A DNA stretch of 11,898 nt from Holophaga sp. (GTDB lineage: Bacteria > Acidobacteriota > Holophagae > Holophagales > Holophagaceae), in NCBI GenBank assembly GCA_031292735.1, contig JARLGP010000041.1, positions 1 through 11,898 of the forward strand, written 5' to 3'. Below, one piece after another: positions 5,670 to 11,898 of the stretch. Under the pieces are notes generated by a model that was not told the DNA's origin, searched no databases, and saw only the letters and a program-made list of their open reading frames with translations. Numbering within the stretch: the stretch's first letter is position 1; each line of letters begins with the position of its first letter. A program made the translations under genes and the position numbers.

Positions 5670-6778
5670 TCGGCCACCCGCCCCGCGGCGCCCGGCTGGC
5701 CCAGGTGGGCCCGCAACTGGCCCAGGTCCTGGCGCATGCGCGCGGCCCGGGCGGGTTCCAGCAGGGCCGACAGTTCCGTGCCCAGGCGCGCGGCGTTGAC
5801 CTCCCCCTGGACCAGCTCCGGCGCCACCTGGTGGCCGGCCACCACGTTGGCCAGGCCGAAGAAAGGGATCTTCACCCAGCGTTTGGCGAACTCGAAGGTC
5901 AGCGGGTTCAGCTTGTAGATGATGGCGAACGGGGTGCCCAGCAGCGCGGTCTCCAGGGTGGCGGTGCCTGAGCAGACCAGCGCGGCGTCGGCGTAGGCCC
6001 GGGCGGCGTAGCCCAGGCCGTGCACCAGGTGCACCGGGAGGTCCTGGAGGTGGGCGCGGAGATCGGCCTCCGGCAGGGTGGGCGCCACCGGCACCACCCA
6101 TTGCACCGGGCGCCGCTCGGGCAGGGCCTGCCAGTCGCGCACCAGCTGCGCCAGCGGCGGCATGAGCCGGCGCAGTTCGCCGGCGCGGCTTCCGGGCAGC
6201 AGGGCCACCAGCGGCCGGGCCGGATCCAGCCCGGTGCGGGCGAAGAAGGCGGCCCGGTCCAGCTCCGGCACCACGGTCTCCACCAGCGGGTTGCCCACCC
6301 AGAGCGCTTCCACCGGGAAGCCCTCGAACAGCCTGGGCTCGAAGTCGAACAGGCAGTACAGGGCGTCCAGGGTGCGGCCCAGCTCGGGGATCCGCCCGGC
6401 CTTCCAGGCCCACACCTGGGGACATACGAACTGGTGCAACCGCACCGCCGGCATGGCCTTGCGCAGGGCCTTGGCCAGCCGGATGTTGAAGCCCGGGTAG
6501 TCGATCAGCAGGGCGCCGCCGATGCCCTCCTCCGCCGCCGCGGCCAGGATGTCGCCGTACAGCCGGCGCAGCTGCGGCAGGTGGCGGATCACCTCGAAGA
6601 AGCCCACCACCGCAAGGTCCTGGACATCGGCCAGCTTGCGGTCCAGGAACGGGGTCATCAGGCTGCCGCCCACGCCGATGATCCTGGCTTCCGGACAGCG
6701 GGCCCGGAGCGCTCGCAGGATCTCGGCGCCGTGCAGGTCGCCCGAGGCCTCGCCGGCGATGACCAGGATGGGTTTCAT
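5645..6778 (-). CDS. lpxB: Lipid-A-disaccharide synthase LpxB
   Basis: LpxB is a GT19 glycosyltransferase that joins UDP-2,3-diacylglucosamine and lipid X (2,3-diacylglucosamine-1-phosphate) to form the tetraacyl disaccharide of lipid A at the inner face of the cytoplasmic membrane. The 377 residues match the usual length. Family motifs in order are GEASGDLHGA (9-18), IDYPGFN (92-98), PQVWAW (120-125), LLPGSR (193-198), SGTATLE (270-276), NVVAG (311-315) and PELVQ (320-324), so the protein looks complete and active. The ATG overlaps the stop of the upstream gene (TCAT on the plus strand), which implies translational coupling. The 3' end runs 25 bp into kdsC. Confidence 0.96.
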   Translation of the reverse strand: MKPILVIAGEASGDLHGAEILRALRARCPEARIIGVGGSLMTPFLDRKLADVQDLAVVGFFEVIRHLPQLRRLYGDILAAAAEEGIGGALLIDYPGFNIRLAKALRKAMPAVRLHQFVCPQVWAWKAGRIPELGRTLDALYCLFDFEPRLFEGFPVEALWVGNPLVETVVPELDRAAFFARTGLDPARPLVALLPGSRAGELRRLMPPLAQLVRDWQALPERRPVQWVVPVAPTLPEADLRAHLQDLPVHLVHGLGYAARAYADAALVCSGTATLETALLGTPFAIIYKLNPLTFEFAKRWVKIPFFGLANVVAGHQVAPELVQGEVNAARLGTELSALLEPARAARMRQDLGQLRAHLGQPGAAGRVADHMLSRFP

Positions 6779-7407
6779 GGGCGCTCCAGGGGGTCACGGG
6801 GGTTCGGTTGCGGGAACAGCACCGGCGGGAAGTCGCGTTCGATCTCGGCCTGGGCCTGCCGTAGGGTATCCGGATCGCCGGCCGGGATGGCCAGGTTCCA
6901 GCGGTAGCCCAGGGCCTGGATGGGTTGGAAGTCGTCGCCGGGCTCACCCACGGCGCAGAACAGCCGGTCCTCGAAGCTGGCCAGGTCGCCGCCCGCGCCG
7001 GCGTCCCAGCAGAACCCCACCGCCTCGCCCCGGGCCTCCCGCAGCTGGCGCACCAGGCCCGGGGCCGCCCCGGGCAGCGGCCGCAGGACGAGCTTCTGGC
7101 CCTCCCCCTGGGCCACCTCCAGCAGCCCTTCCAGGACCGCCATGCTGGCGGAATGCTCTGCCCGGCTGTCTGGAAGTCCGGCGCGAAGCACCAGGAAATC
7201 CGCGCCCAGCCGGGGCCGGAGGGCGGCCAGGGCGGTTTCGCCCAGATCCGGGCCCCAGGGCTGCCAGGGCAGGTGCAGGGCGTGCACTTGCGGGCCCGGC
7301 TGGAGCCAGCCGGGGTGCAGGGTTCCGGTCCATGCCAGCTCCACCGCCGGGAAGGAGCGCCAGGGGTCCGGCGGGCCGGAAGAAGGGAGTAGGGGCACAA
7401 TTCGCAT
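6775..7407 (-). CDS. Unrecognised protein co-transcribed with lpxB
   Basis: This is a 210-residue protein of unknown function. It has no signal peptide or membrane segment. Alternating hydrophobic strands such as ADFLVLRAGLPD (69-80) and KLVLRPLPG (105-113), with helices between them and VGFCWDAGAGGD (130-141), suggest an alpha/beta protein. The pattern recalls the core of sugar-phosphate isomerase/epimerase TIM barrels, but it is shorter than that family and I see no metal-binding set, so this is only a guess. The stop overlaps the lpxB ATG by 4 bases, hence one operon. I chose ATG 7407 because it is the first ATG in frame; no Shine-Dalgarno sequence precedes it. A GATAAT at 7419-7414 would start transcription almost at this ATG, so the message might be leaderless. 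The divergent gene begins only 32 bp away. Confidence 0.75.
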   Translation of the reverse strand: MRIVPLLPSSGPPDPWRSFPAVELAWTGTLHPGWLQPGPQVHALHLPWQPWGPDLGETALAALRPRLGADFLVLRAGLPDSRAEHSASMAVLEGLLEVAQGEGQKLVLRPLPGAAPGLVRQLREARGEAVGFCWDAGAGGDLASFEDRLFCAVGEPGDDFQPIQALGYRWNLAIPAGDPDTLRQAQAEIERDFPPVLFPQPNPRDPLERP

Positions 7408-7439
7408 CAAGTGATTATCATGAAGCACCGGAGGCACCC

Positions 7440-7805
7440 ATGGCCCGAGTTTTCACCCTGGAGGAGGCCCGCGAAGTCCTGCCGCAGGTGCAGGCGGTGA
7501 CCCGCCCCGTGTTCGAACTGGCTTCGAGCATGGCCGAGGAACTGCAGACCGCCGAGGACCGCGAGGACGAGGCCCGGGTGGAATCCCTGCAGAACCGCCT
7601 GGAGGCCCTCATGGAATCCTGGGCGGAAGCGGTGCGCGAGCTGGGCCCCGATGTGAAGGGCCCCTGGCTGGTGGATTTCGATTCCGGCGACGGCTACTGG
7701 TGCTGGGCCTTCCCGGAGGAGGACCTGGACCACTGGCACGACTACGAGGGCGGCTTCGCCAGCCGGATCCCGGTCGGGGACAAGCCCGGGGCCAGGCACG
7801 CCTGA
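7440..7805 (+). CDS. DUF2203-like small protein
   Basis: The 121-residue product begins with a FTLEEAREVLPQV segment (5-17) and a long, highly charged helix up to about residue 68. It ends with VKGPWLVDFDS (73-83), GYWCWAFPEED (85-95), a WH pair (99-100) and GFASRIPV (105-112). This order matches, as I recall, DUF2203 proteins, whose function is unknown; there is no signal peptide or membrane segment. The central helix probably forms a coiled coil or helical hairpin. GGAGG (7430-7434) lies 5 bases before the ATG at 7440, which fixes the start. The stop codon shares one base with the ATG of the next gene (TGATG), so it is coupled to the ATL gene. Confidence 0.82.
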   Translation: MARVFTLEEAREVLPQVQAVTRPVFELASSMAEELQTAEDREDEARVESLQNRLEALMESWAEAVRELGPDVKGPWLVDFDSGDGYWCWAFPEEDLDHWHDYEGGFASRIPVGDKPGARHA

Positions 7806-8125
7806 TGGAGCAGGGCTTCCGCGAGGCCGTGTGCCGGGCGGTGGCCCAGGTGCCCCGGGGCAGGGTGGCCAGCTACGGCCAGATCGCCTGGATGGCCGGC
7901 TTTCCACGCCGGCCCCGGCAGGTGGGCATGGTGCTGAAGGGCCTGCCCGAAGGCACCGACCTGCCCTGGCACCGCATCGTCAGCGTGAAAGGCTACGTGC
8001 CCAGCCGCGGGCGCTGGTGGGGGGCCATGCTGCAGATCCAACGGCTGCGGGAGGAAGGGGTCGAGGTGGATGACGCGGGCAACCTGGACCTGGACCGGTT
8101 CCTTTGGCGCGGCGGGGCTCAATAG
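7805..8125 (+). CDS. Alkyltransferase-like protein (ATL), MGMT homologue with PWHR
   Basis: ATL proteins bind O6-alkylguanine in DNA and flag it for nucleotide excision repair; they cannot transfer the alkyl group because the active-site cysteine of MGMT is replaced. Here the PCHR motif reads PWHR (54-57), the classic ATL substitution. The product is 106 residues, the size of the isolated DNA-binding domain. It keeps the conserved tyrosine in RVASYGQIA (20-28, Y24), the helix with the probable arginine finger RPRQVG (36-41, R38), and the terminal [21 protein letters not shown] region (from 81). The start ATG at 7805 shares its first base with the stop of the DUF2203-like gene. The last 7 bases overlap the facing phosphofructokinase gene. 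Confidence 0.9.
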   Translation: MEQGFREAVCRAVAQVPRGRVASYGQIAWMAGFPRRPRQVGMVLKGLPEGTDLPWHRIVSVKGYVPSRGRWWGAMLQIQRLREEGVEVDDAGNLDLDRFLWRGGAQ

Positions 8126-9273
8126 AGGAACATGGGCTTGCCCTCCACGTGGCGGATCTTGGGCCGGTAGTTTTCCTTGTCGTAGAGCTCCTCCACGTCC
8201 ACCCGCTTGAGCCCCTGGGTGATGATCGAGATGGGCACGCTGGTGTAGGTGCCGTTGCGCAGCGCCACCAGGCGGTTGCGCTCCCCGCTCTTGATGATGT
8301 TGATGGCGACGTTGGCGAAGTTCACCGCCACCATGAGGTCCAGGCTGTCCGGGGCCCCGGAGCGCATGAGGTAGGACACCTGCTGGTTCAGCACGTCCTC
8401 GCCGGTGAGCCGCTTGAGCGCATCGCCCAGGATGTTGCCGATGCCACCCAGCTTCTTGTGCCCGTAGGCGTCCTCCTCGCCGAACTCCACCGGGGTGCCG
8501 CCCGCCATGTGGGCGCCCTCGCTCACCGTGATCATGGCGTAGTTGCTGGGGTTGTCCCGCTTGTCGAGCATGATCTTGTCGGCCAGGCGGAGCGGGTCGA
8601 AGGGCACCTCGCTGATCAGCGCCCTGTCCACCCCCGACAGGTAGGAGGCCAGCAGGGAGGTCTCCCCGGAATTGCGGCCGAACAGCTCCACGATGGCGAT
8701 CCGCTCGTGGGAACCGGCCGAGGTGCGCAGCTGGTGGATGAACTCCACGCTGCGGGTGACCGCGGTGGAAAAGCCGATGCAGTAGTCCGTGCCGAAGATG
8801 TCGTTGTCCATGGTCTTGGGGATGGCCACGGTGAGCACCCCTTCCCGGGCCAGGCGCGCGCCGTAGGACAGGGTGTCGTCGCCGCCGATGGGGATCAGGA
8901 TGTCGATCCCCAGCCGCTCGATCACCTCCAGCACATGGGGGGTGAAATCGAAGGGCCCCTCCTCGCCCTCCTTCAGCCGGGGCTTGAGGAACGGGGGCAC
9001 CGAGCGCAGCTTCACCTTGCCCGGGTGGGTGCGGCTGGTGTGCAGGAAGGTGCCTCCGGAACGGTCCACCGTCCGGGTGTTCAGCTTGTCCAGCGGGGTG
9101 ACGCACCTGGCGTGGGTGGCCGGGTCGTCCAGGTCGTATTCCAGCAGGCCGGCCCAGCCGCGCCGGATGCCCAGCACCTCGAAGCCCTCCTCGATGGCCC
9201 GGTGCACCAGCATTTTGATGCACGGGTTGAGCCCCGGCACGTCGCCGCCCCCCGTCAAGACACCGATCCGCAT
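8119..9273 (-). CDS. 6-phosphofructokinase, predicted PPi-dependent
   Basis: This enzyme phosphorylates fructose-6-phosphate to fructose-1,6-bisphosphate. The 384 residues fit the group with a longer chain than E. coli PfkA. It opens with the phosphate-binding loop [13 protein letters not shown] (4-16). Phosphoryl-donor specificity is read from two positions: GGDD (130-133) has Asp where ATP enzymes have Gly, and PKTMDND (152-158) has Lys where ATP enzymes have Gly. Together they predict pyrophosphate as donor and a reversible reaction. Catalytic D156 and D158 are present. Other landmarks are [12 protein letters not shown] (73-84), FGRNSG (198-203, usually MGR) and the sugar-binding region [12 protein letters not shown] (301-312). 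The ATG at 9273 follows GGAGG by 7 to 8 bases, and a good promoter lies just upstream. Confidence 0.92.
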   Translation of the reverse strand: MRIGVLTGGGDVPGLNPCIKMLVHRAIEEGFEVLGIRRGWAGLLEYDLDDPATHARCVTPLDKLNTRTVDRSGGTFLHTSRTHPGKVKLRSVPPFLKPRLKEGEEGPFDFTPHVLEVIERLGIDILIPIGGDDTLSYGARLAREGVLTVAIPKTMDNDIFGTDYCIGFSTAVTRSVEFIHQLRTSAGSHERIAIVELFGRNSGETSLLASYLSGVDRALISEVPFDPLRLADKIMLDKRDNPSNYAMITVSEGAHMAGGTPVEFGEEDAYGHKKLGGIGNILGDALKRLTGEDVLNQQVSYLMRSGAPDSLDLMVAVNFANVAINIIKSGERNRLVALRNGTYTSVPISIITQGLKRVDVEELYDKENYRPKIRHVEGKPMFLY

Positions 9274-9306
9274 GGGTCCGCCTCCGCCAGAAGTGTTCCA
9301 AGGACG

Positions 9307-9334
9307 ATTGTAGGCAAATACCGGCCCAGGCCAA
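9307..9334 (-). promoter_or_regulatory. Sigma-70-type promoter for the phosphofructokinase gene
   Basis: On the minus strand TTGGCC (9334-9329, 4/6) and TACAAT (9312-9307, 5/6) are 16 bp apart. Transcription would start near 9300, giving a leader of about 27 nt. It lies in the 72-bp gap after the glycosyltransferase gene, so the kinase need not depend on read-through. Confidence 0.6.
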
Positions 9335-9345
9335 GCACTCAAGCC

Positions 9346-10344
9346 CTACTCGCAGGGTGTGGGGATCGGACGGTTCCGGTGCCGGAACTGCCGTTCGACC
9401 CCCCGGAGGTAGTTGGTGAGCCGTTTCAGGGGCGGAAGCTCCAGGTGGACGATGCGGGCCAGTTCGGCCCGGGACGGGAACACGCCGGGCCGGGTGAGGA
9501 TGTCGTACAGCTCCAGCATGCCCCGCTGCTTTTCCGCCGGCAGGTGCCAGATGTCCACCGGGTTGAACTTGTAGTTGGTGGACACCAGGTTGAAGCCGAA
9601 CGGATCGGTCCAGTAGCGCTCCACATAGGGATTCATGGTGCCGATCGATTCCGGCATCCTGCCGGCGGCCAGCGATTTGATCAATTCATCTCCGCTGGGA
9701 TCGCGGTCCGCGAAGTAGTCCCAGTGGGCCTTCATCGCCTCGTGGATCTCCAGGCAGTGGGCCAGGAACCGGTCCAGGGCCGGCGCGCTGCCGGCGATGG
9801 CTTCGCCCCCGTAGTGCGGGCACCTGGAGGGGGCTCCGGTGATGAGCTCGCCGAACTCGTTGATGGCCCTGCGCCGGGGGAAGCTGATCCGGTGCCCGGT
9901 TTCATAGAGCAGGACCCGGTCCGCGGCTTCCTCCCAGATGTCCTGGGCCGGGGCCACGCAGACCGTGTCGGTGTCCAGCATCAGCACCTGCTCGTAGTGG
10001 CGGCTGAGCCATTGCAGGGCATCCAGCTTGTAGTAGGCCGCCTTCCACTTGAAGGTTTCCGGCACCCTGAAGGTGCTGAACGGCACCCGCATCAGTTCGA
10101 TTCCCGCATTGATGAAATTCTTTTCATAGGCTGGATCGAAGCTCTGGGTGTGGATCAGCAGGATGTCCGCGTCGGGGTTGTGCTGCCGGGCCGTGAACAG
10201 CGAGCAGAAGCTGTTGCGCAGGTAGATGCTCTGGATCACCGCGGGGTCGTCCTGCCCCTGCCTGCCGAAGCCGATCCCGGGGGCGCCCCAGCCGTCCTGG
10301 GCGAACGTGAGCGCGTTGGCGATCACCTTGAGTCTTCCCATCAT
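9346..10344 (-). CDS. Glycosyltransferase-like protein with DxD motif
   Basis: The product has about 332 residues and no signal peptide or membrane segment. A GT-A-like N-terminal half contains NPDADILLIHT (56-66), a helical WKAAYYKLDAL segment (100-110) and the strand-plus-metal motif VLMLDTDTVC (120-129), with D124 and D126 as the probable Mn2+/nucleotide-sugar ligands. Downstream HYGGEAIAGS and the DPSGDELIKSLA region resemble acceptor-site parts of capsule or surface-polysaccharide transferases of the GT8/DUF type. Donor and acceptor cannot be told. ATG 10344 and ATG 10341 are adjacent; AAAGGG fits the second better (4-base gap). The gene stands alone, not in a polysaccharide cluster, and its base composition is a little more AT-rich than its neighbours, which would suit acquisition by transfer. 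Confidence 0.82.
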   Translation of the reverse strand: MMGRLKVIANALTFAQDGWGAPGIGFGRQGQDDPAVIQSIYLRNSFCSLFTARQHNPDADILLIHTQSFDPAYEKNFINAGIELMRVPFSTFRVPETFKWKAAYYKLDALQWLSRHYEQVLMLDTDTVCVAPAQDIWEEAADRVLLYETGHRISFPRRRAINEFGELITGAPSRCPHYGGEAIAGSAPALDRFLAHCLEIHEAMKAHWDYFADRDPSGDELIKSLAAGRMPESIGTMNPYVERYWTDPFGFNLVSTNYKFNPVDIWHLPAEKQRGMLELYDILTRPGVFPSRAELARIVHLELPPLKRLTNYLRGVERQFRHRNRPIPTPCE

Positions 10345-10377
10345 GCCCTTTCTGGTCCAAAACTTTCACATCCGGGC

Positions 10378-10405
10378 CTTATGGTGACCGGAATGCAGGA
10401 CCCAA
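10378..10405 (-). promoter_or_regulatory. Weak promoter candidate for the glycosyltransferase gene
   Basis: On the minus strand TTGGGT (10405-10400, 3/6) and CATAAG (10383-10378, 4/6) are 16 bp apart. The match is modest; position about 35 bp before the ATG is the main support. Confidence 0.3.
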
Positions 10406-10657
10406 CACTATGACAGACGGGACCGCCGGGTCAACCGCACCCGGCCAAGCATCGAAGCCCTGGGGCTACTCGCGCTTGTCCCTGATCGCCCAGGGTGCCT
10501 CTCAATACCTCAAGGGCGCCTCCCTTGAACCTGCACCGGGAACCTCGCCTTCCGGCCCCCAGGCTGAGTTCTGGGGCAGCGTCAGATTGGCCCTGGTGCG
10601 GCGCTCTTCCTGGCTGGCATCGTCCATGTAGACGGGCGCGATAATCCGCCCCCCTTT

Positions 10658-10682
10658 CCCTCCGCCAGGAGGCGGCGGAGGG
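10658..10682 (-). terminator. Strong hairpin after the phage-like gene
   Basis: CCCTCCGCC (10658-10666) and GGCGGAGGG (10674-10682) form a perfect 9-bp stem with a 7-nt loop, 11 bp beyond the stop codon of the minus-strand gene at 10694. The position suits a terminator for that gene, but on the minus strand the hairpin is followed by AAAGGGG rather than a U-tract, so it may only protect or pause the transcript. Confidence 0.4.
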
Positions 10683-10693
10683 CAGCGAGGAGG

Positions 10694-11482
10694 TCAGTCC
10701 TGGTTATCCTCATGGGGCTTGAATCCGGTGAGCAAATGACCTACCTTGAGGGTGTCCGGCGTCTGCGTGAAGTCCAACGAGCAAGTCTCGCGGCCCACGC
10801 CACCAGCGCCGGGCATTTTTATGTCTAGACCTTCGAGATGGTGGCCGTAGTAGGTGGTTCCCGTGCCCTCCATTTCCCGGATGACCATGCGGGCTCGGTA
10901 GACACTCCCGGCCAGTTCCAGGGGGGCGATGAGGGTATGAACCTGGTAAATATCCGGGCGCCCTTCTCGGTCGGGTTCTGTTTGCACCGGCACGGCCACG
11001 CGGAGGAGCTCGGGGATAGCCGCCAGGGTTTGCCGGGCCAGGCCGTGGGGCCAGCGAAGGCGATGGATCGCTTCGTCTATCCCGGAGGTCTGAACCTTGA
11101 CCTTCCAGCCGGTGGTCTCGTTCACCCATCCTTCGGGGTTGGCGAGGTTCGTCCGGGCCCAGTTCCTGGCCGTTTTGTGGCCTTCCGCGGCGCCGCCCAT
11201 TTCATCCCCGCGTACCTTGACCACGGGGACTTCCTGGTCTGGGTCAGGCGTCCAGGTCCAGCGTTTGTCGCGGTTGAAGCGGTCGGCCAGGTCTTGGTAT
11301 TCAGCTTCGAATTTCCTTGGGGTGGTGTTGTATTTTTCAGGCATGGGGTCCCAGTTTAGGGAAGGATGCCACGCAAAGCGACCCGCGGCGTGATCAAGGG
11401 CGGTCCAGAGCCAAGGGCCCATGGCGCGGTGGACGGGATGGGCCCCGGCCCCTGGTGGGAGCGGCCACTGATACGGGGCCAC
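10694..11482 (-). CDS. Phage-type protein with BECR/LPD3-like domain, probably part of a decayed element
   Basis: A 262-residue frame read from a GTG. Residues 50-95 are charged and linker-like (DKRWTWTPDPDQEVPVVKV). Residues 100-215 look like a domain of the BECR fold seen in phage 'large polyvalent protein' modules (LPD3, or the related PBECR nuclease-like domains). The supporting segments are HKTARNWARTNL (102-113), TTGWKVKVQTSGIDEAIH (123-140), IPELLRVAVPV (156-166), YQVHTLIAPLEL then YRARMVIREM (179-204) and TTYYGHHLEG (209-218). The fold call is from pattern only. The start is uncertain: no ribosome binding site precedes the GTG, and ATG 11422 or ATG 11344 are alternatives. The preceding minus-strand frame stops one base before this GTG, so this may be the 3' part of a longer, frameshifted gene. 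The neighbouring tRNA-Gln suggests phage or integrative-element origin. Confidence 0.55.
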   Translation of the reverse strand: MAPYQWPLPPGAGAHPVHRAMGPWLWTALDHAAGRFAWHPSLNWDPMPEKYNTTPRKFEAEYQDLADRFNRDKRWTWTPDPDQEVPVVKVRGDEMGGAAEGHKTARNWARTNLANPEGWVNETTGWKVKVQTSGIDEAIHRLRWPHGLARQTLAAIPELLRVAVPVQTEPDREGRPDIYQVHTLIAPLELAGSVYRARMVIREMEGTGTTYYGHHLEGLDIKMPGAGGVGRETCSLDFTQTPDTLKVGHLLTGFKPHEDNQD

Positions 11483-11483
11483 T

Positions 11484-11753
11484 TCATGGCTTGCCGATGG
11501 CCTTCGCCCTTGAATGGGCCCTGTGTGCGCCCTTCACGGCGATTTTGTGCCGGGGCAGGATTCCACCGCCGACGAAAACCTCGCTGATAGCGGCGGCCTT
11601 GCCGCCCGGTAGTCGGAGTTCGATGGCGATCAGGTCCTGGGTGGCCCTGGGAGTGAGCCTGGGGCCTCCTGCTTGATGCGCTGGAGGTGTTTCAGCCATG
11701 TCGAAGTGCGCGCCAAACCGCGGAAAGGGCCGACGCGCTTTGACCCGTACGCC
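11484..11753 (-). pseudogene. Frameshifted coding remnant between the phage-type gene and tRNA-Gln
   Basis: Coding-like codon use (GC-rich third positions) appears first in one minus-strand frame from the ATG at 11753, reading MKAYGSKRVGPFRGLARTST then WLKHLQRIKQEAPGS, which stops at 11630. It then appears in another frame from about 11650 to the TGA at 11484, reading ATQDLIAIELRLPGG, ISEVFVGGGILPRHKIAVKG. Neither frame looks coding over its whole length. The simplest reading is one gene broken by a frameshift near 11640-11660, possibly continuous with the frame that begins at 11482. I do not recognise the family. Confidence 0.4.
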
Positions 11754-11772
11754 TTCATGCTCCGCTGGCATT

Positions 11773-11792
11773 TGTAGGACGGGTGTAGGACG
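11773..11792. repeat. Two direct copies of TGTAGGACG
   Basis: TGTAGGACG occurs at 11773-11781 and 11784-11792, an 11-bp period, close to one helical turn. They lie just beyond the tRNA terminator, within what may be the end of an integrated element, where integrase arm-type sites are often repeated. The copies may be chance. Confidence 0.35.
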
Positions 11793-11800
11793 CAAAGTGA

Positions 11801-11823
11801 AGGGCCCGGATCAACCGGGCCCT
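11801..11823 (-). terminator. Rho-independent-type terminator of tRNA-Gln
   Basis: AGGGCCCGG (11801-11809) and CCGGGCCCT (11815-11823) make a perfect 9-bp GC-rich stem with a 5-nt loop. On the minus strand the hairpin starts 16 nt after the encoded CCA and is followed by TCACTTTG, a modest U-rich stretch. The stem is symmetrical, so some effect on the other strand is possible. Confidence 0.7.
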
Positions 11824-11839
11824 GTTTGCTAGTGTTTAT

Positions 11840-11898
11840 TGGTTGGGGAGGAAGGATTTGAACCCTCACCTGACAGAATCAGAATCTGTTGTCCTACC
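11840..11898 (-). tRNA. tRNA-Gln (anticodon CUG), partial
   Basis: The 3' 59 nt of a tRNA lie on the minus strand; the acceptor 5' strand and most of the D arm are beyond the right edge. The anticodon stem ACAGA/TCTGT (11889-11885 with 11877-11873) encloses the 7-nt loop TTCTGAT, with anticodon CTG at 11882-11880, reading the glutamine codon CAG. A 5-nt variable loop (CAGGT) follows, then the T arm GAGGG/TTCAAAT/CCTTC, the acceptor strand CTCCCCA (11850-11844), discriminator A and an encoded CCA (11842-11840). Confidence 0.95.

Larger units (their letters stand above)
10345..10693. other. 349-bp gene-poor spacer
   Basis: I see no gene I can support. A 73-codon plus-strand frame (10410-10631) and a 41-codon minus-strand frame ending near 10503 both lack ribosome binding sites, and their codon bias is weaker than in surrounding genes. 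The spacer contains the weak glycosyltransferase promoter and a strong hairpin at 10658-10682. It may be worn-down mobile-element DNA. Confidence 0.5.

Noticed and set aside
5091..7400. A 769-codon open frame on the minus strand spanning kdsC, lpxB and the unknown gene
   Set aside because: It runs antisense to kdsC and out of frame through lpxB and its partner, all of which carry clear family motifs or coupling. Long empty frames are common in GC-rich DNA.
8104..10413. A 769-codon open frame on the plus strand opposite phosphofructokinase and the glycosyltransferase
   Set aside because: It is the antisense shadow of two well-supported genes, and its His/Gly/Val-rich product has no family features. 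The equal length to the frame at 5091-7400 is coincidence.
10410..10631. A 73-codon gene on the plus strand in the spacer
   Set aside because: There is no ribosome binding site, codon bias is weak and I recognise no family.
10838..11393. Plus-strand open frames opposite the phage-type gene
   Set aside because: The minus-strand frame shows the domain-like pattern and better codon bias; the plus-strand products are Gly/Arg-rich without landmarks.
1..11898. CRISPR array, insertion sequence or complete defence system
   Set aside because: I found no regularly spaced repeats, no transposase or integrase motifs and no terminal inverted repeats. The only mobile-element signal is the remnant near tRNA-Gln.

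Overview
The window reads as ordinary chromosomal DNA from a high-GC, Gram-negative bacterium. Lipid A and Kdo genes (lpxB, kdsC) show an outer membrane with lipopolysaccharide. Acidobacteriota of the Holophaga/Geothrix kind would fit the mix of a PPi-type phosphofructokinase, a LytS/LytTR pair and a YhfA-type OsmC protein, but that placement is inference and no rRNA is present to test it. The genes are short, packed and on alternating strands.

Left part (1-5019): the C-terminal two thirds of the ribosome-assembly GTPase Der, with a long basic tail; a short non-coding stretch with a possible gene remnant; and a secreted YceI-family protein whose promoter sits between two perfect GGTGTT-NN-AACACC palindromes. 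Convergent to it is an unrecognised Ser/Ala-rich protein with an internal repeat, which appears to be driven by a sigma-54 promoter. A 435-bp divergent spacer with an AT-rich palindromic island follows. Then comes a LytS-type membrane sensor kinase translationally coupled to a LytTR response regulator, and a convergent OsmC/YhfA-type protein.

Middle part (5020-9345): kdsC (Kdo-8-phosphate phosphatase) faces lpxB (lipid A disaccharide synthase), so two steps of lipopolysaccharide synthesis lie side by side. Upstream of lpxB and coupled to it is an unrecognised 210-residue protein. Divergent from that pair is a two-gene unit of a DUF2203-like protein and an alkyltransferase-like (ATL) DNA-damage sensor carrying PWHR in place of PCHR. 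Opposite them is a phosphofructokinase whose GGDD and PKTMDND motifs predict pyrophosphate rather than ATP as phosphoryl donor.

Right part (9346-11898): a solitary DxD glycosyltransferase, a 349-bp gene-poor spacer, then material that looks like a decayed mobile element. This is a frame carrying a BECR/LPD3-like phage domain, preceded by a stretch where coding signal jumps between two frames. It abuts the 3' end of tRNA-Gln(CUG), which runs off the right edge and has its own terminator hairpin.

Two themes stand out. All four convergent gene pairs have abutting or overlapping stop codons and no terminator space. Several promoters (yceI, the sensor-kinase spacer, the OsmC gene) carry near-perfect palindromes at positions where a repressor would act. 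I see no CRISPR array, no insertion sequence and no complete defence or secretion system.
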